DNA of 64,000 nt from Cochleicola gelatinilyticus (GTDB lineage Bacteria > Bacteroidota > Bacteroidia > Flavobacteriales > Flavobacteriaceae), in contig NZ_LRXL01000045.1 in the NCBI RefSeq assembly GCF_001637325.1, positions 248,001 to 312,000 of the forward strand, written 5' to 3'. The position numbers were made by a program, and so were the translations under genes. Below, piece by piece: positions 53,039 through 59,779 of this stretch. The notes beneath the pieces were generated by a model. That model searched no databases. It was not told the origin of the DNA and worked only from the letters and a program-made list of their open reading frames with translations. The number at the start of each line of letters is the position of its first letter. The stretch's first letter is position 1.

Positions 53039-54178
53039 ATGCAAAAAATCTATTTACTATTTATAAGTACCGTCCTGTTCTTAGGATGCAAATCTGAAAC
53101 CGCCAACATCACTCCACAGGTTTTAGGAACTGGAGAACGTATTGAAGTTAACTACGCAGAAGGATTCGAAATAGAAGCCTTTAAAGATTTTAAGATCATT
53201 ACCATTAATACTCCTTGGCCCAATGCAAAAGAAACCTTTCGGTATGCGTTGGTGCAAAAAGATGCACAGGTTACTATAGGCGAAGGCTTTGATGCGGTTA
53301 TAGAAATACCAATAGACAGTATTGTGGTTACCTCTACAACGCACATCCCTTCGCTTGAGATGCTAGAAGAAGGAAACGCATTGGTAGGATTTCCAAACAT
53401 GAATTATATTTCTTCTGAAGCAACTCGAAAACGAATTACCGAAGGAAAAATCACAGAGTTAGGCATGAACGAAAACCTAAATACCGAAGTGCTTATCGAT
53501 CTTGCTCCCGATGTTGTAGTAGGTTTTGCTGTTGATGGTTCAAACACGACTTTCGACATACTAAAAAAGACAGGTATTCCGGTACTTTACAATGCGGACT
53601 GGACTGAAACCTCTCCTTTAGGAAAAGCTGAATGGATCAAGTTTTTTGGTGCGCTCTTTAATAAATCTGAAAAAGCAGCCGAACTATTTAATACCATTGA
53701 GAAAGACTATAACGAAGCTAAAACAATTGCAGAAAGTTCTCAAACACGTCCAACCGTACTTAGTGGTGCAATGTATAAAGATGTATGGTATTTGCCACAA
53801 GGTGATAGCTGGGCTGCTCAATTTATAGATGATGCGAATGGAAGCTATTTATGGAAAGAGTCGAAAGGTACAGGAAGTCTTTCCTTGAATTTAGAGTCTG
53901 TGTTAGAGAAAGGAAAAACCGCCGATTTTTGGATCGGCCCTGGACAATTTACAGGGCTTGAACCATTGGGAGAAGCTCATAGTGTTTACCGCCAGTTTGA
54001 TGCTTATAAAAACGATAACGTTTACAGCTTTACAACAAAAAAAGGAGCAACCGGAGGTGTAGTATATTACGAACTAGCTCCCAATCGCCCCGATCTTGTT
54101 TTAAAAGATATGATTAAAATTCTGCATCCCAAATTATTGCCCAACTACGAATTATACTTTTTTAGTAAATTAAAATGA
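53039..54178 (+). CDS. btuF: Cobalamin ABC transporter substrate-binding lipoprotein
   Basis: A 379-residue lipoprotein; signal MQKIYLLFISTVLFLGC with lipobox ending at Cys17 (start ATG 53039; a TTG two codons earlier is in frame). The fold is the helical-backbone type III binding protein of the BtuF/FecB family: GKITELGMNENLNTEVLIDL with APDVVVGFAVDGS, TGIPVLYNADWTETSPLGKA, AEWIKFFGALF, and FDAYKNDNVYSFTTKKG. First gene of a three-gene operon, divergent from the receptor; its last four bases overlap the permease start. Confidence 0.9.
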   Translation: MQKIYLLFISTVLFLGCKSETANITPQVLGTGERIEVNYAEGFEIEAFKDFKIITINTPWPNAKETFRYALVQKDAQVTIGEGFDAVIEIPIDSIVVTSTTHIPSLEMLEEGNALVGFPNMNYISSEATRKRITEGKITELGMNENLNTEVLIDLAPDVVVGFAVDGSNTTFDILKKTGIPVLYNADWTETSPLGKAEWIKFFGALFNKSEKAAELFNTIEKDYNEAKTIAESSQTRPTVLSGAMYKDVWYLPQGDSWAAQFIDDANGSYLWKESKGTGSLSLNLESVLEKGKTADFWIGPGQFTGLEPLGEAHSVYRQFDAYKNDNVYSFTTKKGATGGVVYYELAPNRPDLVLKDMIKILHPKLLPNYELYFFSKLK

Positions 54179-55209
54179 TTCGTACCTCACAGACATACCG
54201 CACGTATTTTATTGTACTGTTATTTTTATTGACAGTTACATTTCTCTTAAATATAAGTTTAGGTTCTGTACAAATTCCTATTGGTGAAGTATTCGCTGCT
54301 CTTTTTGGAGGAGAAACTTCTAAAGAAACATGGCGATTTATCATTGTAGAATACCGTTTACCAAAAGCTATTACCGCATTAATAGCAGGGGGCGGATTAG
54401 CCGTTTCGGGGCTACTTATGCAGACCCTGTTTCGCAATCCATTAGCAGGGCCTTTTGTTTTGGGGTTGAGCAGTGGCGCCAGTCTCGGCGTTGCGCTTTT
54501 AATTTTAGGAGCCGGAGTTTTTGGAGGATTCTTCGGAAATCTTCTCGCTAGTCAATGGAGTTTGGTTATTGCTTCAGCATTGGGAAGTTTTTTGGTATTA
54601 CTTGCCGTATTAGCAGTAACCTTTAGAATTAAAGACACCATGGCGATCCTTATTATCGGATTGATGTTTGGAAGCGTCACAGGAGCTGTAGTGGCGGTAC
54701 TTTCTTATTTCAGCAATGCTGAGAAACTACAACAATTTATTTTTTGGTCTTTCGGAAGTTTAGGCAATCAATCGTGGCAAGGGATTTTAATTTTAGTAAT
54801 TTGCTTCGGAATTGGTTTGCTACTCGCACTCTTTAGTAGTAAATCGTTAAATAGTTTATTACTCGGAGAAAATTATGCAAAAAGTTTGGGCATACATCTG
54901 AAACGTACCACGGTTATCATCATACTAGCAACCAGCATACTCGCTGGAGGAATTACAGCTTTTGCGGGCCCCATCGCTTTTATCGGTCTTGCGGTGCCGC
55001 ACATTACAAGACAGTATTTTACAACTTCCAATCATTTCGTATTACTTCCAGCGGTAGTTCTTTGCGGAGGCATTTTGTTATTACTTTGCGATACCGTAGC
55101 GCAGCTCCCCTTTACCGAATATACCCTTCCTATCAACGCCATTACATCACTTATTGGGGCACCAGTTGTGATCTGGTTGTTGGTTCGCAAACGTAAACTT
55201 TTATTCTAA
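54175..55209 (+). CDS. btuC: Cobalamin ABC transporter permease
   Basis: A 344-residue inner-membrane permease of the FecCD/BtuC family with about ten membrane helices. Family blocks: EYRLPKAITALIAGGGLAVS, LMQTLFRNPLAGPFVLGLSS (where the cytoplasmic loop contacts the ATPase) and AGPIAFIGLAVPHITRQYF. Its start overlaps the btuF-like stop (ATGA), and its stop overlaps the next start (TAATG). Together with the binding protein and ATPase it forms the B12 importer. Confidence 0.92.
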   Translation: MIRTSQTYRTYFIVLLFLLTVTFLLNISLGSVQIPIGEVFAALFGGETSKETWRFIIVEYRLPKAITALIAGGGLAVSGLLMQTLFRNPLAGPFVLGLSSGASLGVALLILGAGVFGGFFGNLLASQWSLVIASALGSFLVLLAVLAVTFRIKDTMAILIIGLMFGSVTGAVVAVLSYFSNAEKLQQFIFWSFGSLGNQSWQGILILVICFGIGLLLALFSSKSLNSLLLGENYAKSLGIHLKRTTVIIILATSILAGGITAFAGPIAFIGLAVPHITRQYFTTSNHFVLLPAVVLCGGILLLLCDTVAQLPFTEYTLPINAITSLIGAPVVIWLLVRKRKLLF

Positions 55210-56003
55210 TGGCTTCAGAAGAAAAACATATTATTTTAGAAGCTAACCACCTTGCTACCGGCTACCAAAGTAAGAGAAAAAGCACGGTTATTTCTGAACA
55301 TATTAATTTCAGAATTGAAAAAGGAACACTTGTCGGACTCGCAGGTGCCAACGGAATTGGTAAATCCACATTACTAAGAACCCTTGCTGGAATGCAACCT
55401 GCCCTGTCGGGTACTATGAAACTAGATGGAACCTACATCGAAGATTTTACGCCGCTGCAACTTGCTACAAAATTAAGCATCGTGCTAACAGAACCTCCTG
55501 CGTCTAAAAACATGAGCGTTGAAGAATTTATTTCTTTAGGACGCCAGCCCTACACCAATTGGATGGGTTCACTAACAGATGATGATATTACAGCGATCAC
55601 CAATGCTATGAATGCCACCGACACATTAAAACTTGCAAACCGAAGATGTTACGAACTTAGTGACGGACAACTGCAACGAGTAGCTATAGCACGCGCATTG
55701 GCACAAGATACGCCTCTTATAATTTTAGATGAACCAACCACACATTTAGATTTGTATCATCGCGCTTATATTTTGAAATTGCTAAAAAAACTAGCAAAAG
55801 AAACTCAGAAAACCATTCTATTTTCTACACATGAAATTGACCTCGCCATTCAATTAAGTGATGCGATGTTGGTGATGACCCCTCATGCAATTCACTTCGA
55901 CACGCCTTGTCGACTAATTAAATCTGGTACATTCAACACATTATTCCCCGAAGATACCATTGGTTTCGACGCCACAACGGGACGATTTAGTATTAAAAAT
56001 TAA
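55209..56003 (+). CDS. btuD: Cobalamin ABC transporter ATP-binding protein
   Basis: A 264-residue ABC ATPase. Walker A GANGIGKST is near residue 43, the signature reads LSDGQLQRVAIARAL (Asp in place of the usual Gly of LSGGQ), Walker B is LIILDEPTTHLD, and the switch His lies in LFSTHEID. Length and arrangement match BtuD/FecE. Translation is coupled to the permease by a one-base overlap. The operon ends here; a TATCTTTA box (56054-56061) near the next gene could start rmuC transcription. Confidence 0.92.
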   Translation: MASEEKHIILEANHLATGYQSKRKSTVISEHINFRIEKGTLVGLAGANGIGKSTLLRTLAGMQPALSGTMKLDGTYIEDFTPLQLATKLSIVLTEPPASKNMSVEEFISLGRQPYTNWMGSLTDDDITAITNAMNATDTLKLANRRCYELSDGQLQRVAIARALAQDTPLIILDEPTTHLDLYHRAYILKLLKKLAKETQKTILFSTHEIDLAIQLSDAMLVMTPHAIHFDTPCRLIKSGTFNTLFPEDTIGFDATTGRFSIKN

Positions 56004-56091
56004 TTAGTCCGTACATAATCATTAATCATTTCTTTAGACTTTTATTTTCTTAGTATCTTTAAGCTCCCACTACATTTTAATTCTGAAACTT

Positions 56092-57411
56092 TTGAACGAA
56101 ACATTTTTATTTCTCTTATTAGCGGCAATCTGTTTGTTAATTGGTGCCTTTATTGGAAACCTTTTTGCACGACTGAAAAATAAAACAGAAACTGGAAAAC
56201 TCGAAGAACGGCTTACACAGGCTGGATTTCAAGAAGAAAAACTAAATACACTCATCACGAATATTATCGATGAACGTGAGAACATACGAAAAGAAAAAGA
56301 TTTTTTAAATGTAGAACTTACGCGGCGTAATTCAGATCTGGAAAATCTAGAGGTCAAGGTCCGTGAACAAAAATTGGAAGTAGAGAAATTGCAGGAAAAA
56401 TTTACAGAAACTTTCGAAAATCTGGCAACTAAAATTCTAGATACCAAGTCAGAAAAATTTACCAAGCAAAATAAAGAAAATATCGATGGCATTTTAAAGC
56501 CACTACAAGATAAAATCGACAAATTTGAAAAGCGTGTAGAAGATTCTCATAAAGAAAGCATCGACCGCCACGCCATGCTACGACAACAGATCATAGGATT
56601 AAAAGAGTTGAATGAGCAAATGAGCAAAGAGGCTACCAACTTAACTAAAGCCTTAAAAGGAGATAGTAAAATACAGGGAAATTGGGGCGAATTGGTGTTA
56701 GAACGCGTACTCGAAAAAAGTGGACTTGAAAAAGATCGGGAATATTTTGTACAAAACAGTTTTACCAACGAAGAAGGGCGACGCGTCCTGCCCGATGTAG
56801 TGTTGCACCTTCCCGATAACAAAAAAATGATTATCGACAGTAAAGTTTCTTTGGTTGCTTACGAACGTTTTGTAAACGAAGAAGATACCGAGTTACGGAA
56901 TCGGTATTTAAAAGAACATATTGGCTCTCTTAGAAAGCATATCGATCAACTAAGTGCCAAGAACTATCAAGATATCTACAAAATTGAAAGTCCCGACTTC
57001 GTATTACTTTTCGTTCCTATTGAACCTGCTTTTGCTGTAGCAATTAATCAAGATAATAGTTTATACAATTGGGCTTTCGAAAAGAATATTGTAATTGTAA
57101 CCCCTTCTACCCTCCTGGCTACCCTACGTACCATCGACAGCATGTGGACTAATGAGAAGCAACAACAAAATGCCATTGAGATCGCTACGCAAGCCGGAGC
57201 CTTATACGATAGCTTTACGAATTTAACCGATGAATTAGTAAAAGTTGGAAAACAGATTGGGACAGTGCAAGGAAGTTATGAAAACGCTATGAAAAAACTT
57301 ACAGGACGTGGTAATCTTATTACACGGGTGGAAAAACTTAAGCGCCTTGGAGCTAAAGCAAATAAAAATATCGATGCAAAATTATTGAAACGAGCTCAAG
57401 AAGAGGACTAA
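56092..57411 (+). CDS. rmuC: DNA recombination protein RmuC
   Basis: A 439-residue protein with one N-terminal membrane helix (FLFLLLAAICLLIGAFIGNL), a long coiled coil (about residues 30-175) and the conserved RmuC nuclease-like domain (about 180-420): KIQGNWGELVLERVLEKSGL, LPDVVLHLPDNKKMIIDSKV and YDSFTNLTDELVKVGKQIGT. RmuC limits inversion at short inverted repeats; the domain resembles restriction endonucleases. Starts at TTG 56092. The SLATT-domain gene follows 24 bases later and may be cotranscribed. Confidence 0.93.
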   Translation: MNETFLFLLLAAICLLIGAFIGNLFARLKNKTETGKLEERLTQAGFQEEKLNTLITNIIDERENIRKEKDFLNVELTRRNSDLENLEVKVREQKLEVEKLQEKFTETFENLATKILDTKSEKFTKQNKENIDGILKPLQDKIDKFEKRVEDSHKESIDRHAMLRQQIIGLKELNEQMSKEATNLTKALKGDSKIQGNWGELVLERVLEKSGLEKDREYFVQNSFTNEEGRRVLPDVVLHLPDNKKMIIDSKVSLVAYERFVNEEDTELRNRYLKEHIGSLRKHIDQLSAKNYQDIYKIESPDFVLLFVPIEPAFAVAINQDNSLYNWAFEKNIVIVTPSTLLATLRTIDSMWTNEKQQQNAIEIATQAGALYDSFTNLTDELVKVGKQIGTVQGSYENAMKKLTGRGNLITRVEKLKRLGAKANKNIDAKLLKRAQEED

Positions 57412-57435
57412 TCAGTTTACTAATTCTTAAATAGC

Positions 57436-57933
57436 ATGGAAGAAAAAATTGACCTACTAAAAAAATGGAAGAAACGTATTAAAAAAGCGCAACGAGCACA
57501 TTATAAAGATGCGCATCGCTTAAAAAGACATAAAATGTTAATTGGCATCCCTACCATTATATTCACAACTTTAGTGAGTACTGGGATTATTGCTTCACTT
57601 GAAAGTTCGAATCCTGGAGATGCAGAATATTTTCATCCAATTATATTAGGATGTTTAGGGCTGTGTGCCTCAATACTTGCTTCCCTACAAACATTTTTAA
57701 ATTTTTCTGAAAAATCTGAAAAACATCTTAATGCAGCAAGAAAACTTTCTTCATTAAAAAAAGAGGTGCAACATCATTTAATTATTCTAAAAGAATCTCC
57801 AGACACAATTAATGACTTTATACAACATGTTCGAGAGAAATGGGACGAAATAATTAACGAAGCACCACTTGTTTCAAAAAGAAATGCTTTGTTATATTAT
57901 CACAAAGATGAACAGAAAAGAAATAAAGAATAA
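57436..57933 (+). CDS. SLATT-domain two-helix membrane protein
   Basis: A 165-residue protein with a basic N-terminal helix (KKAQRAHYKDAHRLKRHK, residues about 17-33), two membrane helices (about 34-54, IGIPTIIFTTLVSTGIIASL; and 68-88, LGCLGLCASILASLQTFLNF) and a C-terminal helix with SEKSEKHLNAARKLSSLKKE. This is the SLATT/DUF4231 layout, a predicted pore-forming effector domain otherwise associated with nucleotide-second-messenger defence systems (SMODS/CBASS-like). No nucleotidyltransferase, SLOG or sensor gene is adjacent here. It lies 24 bases after rmuC. The fold assignment is by sequence pattern; the function is inferred. Confidence 0.75.
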   Translation: MEEKIDLLKKWKKRIKKAQRAHYKDAHRLKRHKMLIGIPTIIFTTLVSTGIIASLESSNPGDAEYFHPIILGCLGLCASILASLQTFLNFSEKSEKHLNAARKLSSLKKEVQHHLIILKESPDTINDFIQHVREKWDEIINEAPLVSKRNALLYYHKDEQKRNKE

Positions 57934-57990
57934 AAAACTCAATTTTATGAATTTTATATGAAAGAGATTCTTGAACTGTATTTAATTATC

Positions 57991-58014
57991 TTAGGCATTT
58001 CGTACCTTGCCTAA
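57991..58014 (+). promoter_or_regulatory. Inverted repeat and possible promoter
   Basis: TTAGGCA (57991-57997) and TGCCTAA (58008-58014) are perfect 7-bp arms around CATTTCGTACC. Within it, TACCTTGC resembles a -7 box 29 bases before the next start. May be an operator over the promoter, or a short terminator for the SLATT gene. Confidence 0.4.
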
Positions 58015-58038
58015 AACGTTTACGACAACCTTTACTCT

Positions 58039-58407
58039 ATGAAAAAAATACTTTTTATAATTCTTGGAAGCCTATTAGCACTGTATCTCTTATATTTTGC
58101 TTTTGTATATTTTGTACCCTATAGTGAAGGGACACGGGCTGGGGAATTAATTAAATTTAGTCACAAAGGAGTGATCGTTAAAACATGGGAAGGAGAAATT
58201 AGCCAAGGAATAAGCGGCGCACAGATCTTTTCTTTTTCAGTAATGGATCAAGAAGAAGAGGTTATTAAAAAGCTTCAGGAATACCAAGGTGGTTATGTGA
58301 AACTTAGATATGTTGAACGGTTTGGCACCTTCTTTTTTTGGGGAGATTCTAAGTATTTTATTACAGAAGTTTCAGAAGAAAATTCGCCTCACTTTAATCG
58401 ACAATAA
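58039..58407 (+). CDS. Membrane-anchored small protein, unknown function
   Basis: A 122-residue protein with one N-terminal membrane segment (about residues 4-24) and a compact exported domain: YSEGTRAGELIKFSHKGVIV, KTWEGEISQGISGAQIFSFS and FFFWGDSKYFITEV. Similar small proteins are common in Flavobacteria and are sometimes labelled 6-phosphogluconate dehydrogenase; at this length, without a Rossmann motif, that label cannot be correct. Function unknown. The thioesterase gene begins one base after its stop, so the two are coupled. Confidence 0.72.
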   Translation: MKKILFIILGSLLALYLLYFAFVYFVPYSEGTRAGELIKFSHKGVIVKTWEGEISQGISGAQIFSFSVMDQEEEVIKKLQEYQGGYVKLRYVERFGTFFFWGDSKYFITEVSEENSPHFNRQ

Positions 58408-58408
58408 T

Positions 58409-58966
58409 ATGTCTGCTATTCATAAACATATTGAAGAGTCTCAAGTTATTATTTCCGAATTGATGTTGCCGTCACATAGTAATTTTAGTGGTAAGATCCA
58501 TGGAGGATATATTTTGTCGTTAATGGATCAGATCGCATTTGCTTGCGCTTCAAAACACAGCAGGAATTATTGTGTCACAGCATCTGTAGATACCGTTAAT
58601 TTTTTAAATCCGATAGAGGTCGGCGAATTGGTTGTAATGAAAGCTTCTGTAAATTATGTGGGGCGTACTTCGATGGTGATCGGAATTAGAGTCGAGGCAG
58701 AAAACATTCATACGGGAGTAATAAAACATTGTAATTCTTCTTATTTTACGATGGTTTCAAAAAATGAAAATGGAGAAAGTGTCCCTGTACCGGGATTGAT
58801 TTTAGATTCAGAAATTGAAATTCGACGTTTTGTGAAAAGTGCTCACCGACTGGAAACTAAGGCGGAAAGAGCAAAACAATTTAAAGAAAATACGTTTAAA
58901 ATTAATGAGCATCTCGATGTATTAAAATCGCACAATGTGATTGTCGCTTACAAGGGGAAGCCATAA
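58409..58966 (+). CDS. Acyl-CoA thioesterase (hotdog fold)
   Basis: A 185-residue cytoplasmic acyl-CoA hydrolase of the YciA/BACH-like group. The hotdog signature FSGKIHGGYILSLMDQIAFA contains the catalytic Asp, followed by ASVDTVNFLNPIEVGELVVM and VGRTSMVIGIRVEAENI strands. The start was set at ATG 58409, one base after the previous stop; the longer frame upstream overlaps that gene and is not family-like. Chain-length preference cannot be read from sequence. Confidence 0.9.
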   Translation: MSAIHKHIEESQVIISELMLPSHSNFSGKIHGGYILSLMDQIAFACASKHSRNYCVTASVDTVNFLNPIEVGELVVMKASVNYVGRTSMVIGIRVEAENIHTGVIKHCNSSYFTMVSKNENGESVPVPGLILDSEIEIRRFVKSAHRLETKAERAKQFKENTFKINEHLDVLKSHNVIVAYKGKP

Positions 58967-59008
58967 AATACCCAGTAACTTCTCGACGTAATTTCTAGAT
59001 GAGACATT

Positions 59009-59587
59009 CTATTTCTTTATCAATTTTTTCGTCGTCTTATATTCTTTAGATTGAACGGTAATAAAATAAACACCCGAATTTAGGTAACTGGTATTTAACA
59101 TGGTAAGAGTTCCTCCTCCTTCACCCCAACCTACTCGCTTTCCGTATACGTCGAAAATTTCGTAAGCTTCTAACTTATGTAAGGATACAATTGTGATTGC
59201 ATCTTCTATAGGATTTGGATACATTAAAACGTTTTTTTTAAATTTTTCCTCAATATCTAGAATTACCTCTACTGTTATAGTTCCAAACATAGAACTTGGA
59301 TGTACATCACATTGATAAGGGTTTTCTCCTTCTTCAGTAAAAGTATAGGTAAATTCACTGCCAGTACCAGTAAGAATACCGCTGTCAAACTCTTCGTTAC
59401 TTTCCTCCAAACTCGTAACGCTATGTGAACTTCCATTCGCCCATGTCCAGTGAATTGCATCTCCAATGGCTATCGTAAAACTGGCATCACCTCCCATTAC
59501 GCCTTGTTCCCAATCTAGATCGAAAGTTTCTTGACCGTACAGAAAGATAGTACTGCTTAAAAAAATGATTGATAATATAGTTTTCAT
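59009..59587 (-). CDS. Secreted cupredoxin with type IX sorting domain
   Basis: A 192-residue protein: signal peptide MKTILSIIFLSSTIFLYG, a plastocyanin-like copper domain (residues about 22-110) and a type A sorting domain (about 118-192; VLMYPNPIEDAITIVSLHKL, then YEIFDVYGKRVGW). Type 1 copper ligands can be read as His55 (SSHSV), Cys93, His96 and Met100 (CDVHPSSM). An exported blue-copper electron carrier, attached to the cell surface through the type IX system, is the simplest reading. No redox partner gene is adjacent. Confidence 0.85.
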   Translation of the reverse strand: MKTILSIIFLSSTIFLYGQETFDLDWEQGVMGGDASFTIAIGDAIHWTWANGSSHSVTSLEESNEEFDSGILTGTGSEFTYTFTEEGENPYQCDVHPSSMFGTITVEVILDIEEKFKKNVLMYPNPIEDAITIVSLHKLEAYEIFDVYGKRVGWGEGGGTLTMLNTSYLNSGVYFITVQSKEYKTTKKLIKK

Positions 59588-59713
59588 AAATACCTATTTA
59601 AAATAACTGTATTAAGATAACAAATATTACTGAATATCAACGTCTTACACACAAATCATTTTCATTTAATCGTATTAACACTTCAAAATAGACATTATTT
59701 TTTTCCGTAAATT

Positions 59714-59759
59714 AAAAGACTGAAGGCTAAATTCCATAGAATTTAATCTTCAGTCTTTT
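59714..59759 (-). terminator. carB terminator
   Basis: AAAAGACTGAAG (59714-59725) / CTTCAGTCTTTT (59748-59759), a 12-bp stem with an inner AAATTC/GAATTT pairing. Confidence 0.9.
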
Positions 59760-59779
59760 AGATAAAAAAAGTTTGGGTT

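Noticed and set aside
58310-58408. A 33-codon N-terminal extension of the thioesterase
   Set aside because: It overlaps the upstream small membrane gene and is not found in hotdog thioesterases; ATG 58409 sits one base after the previous stop.
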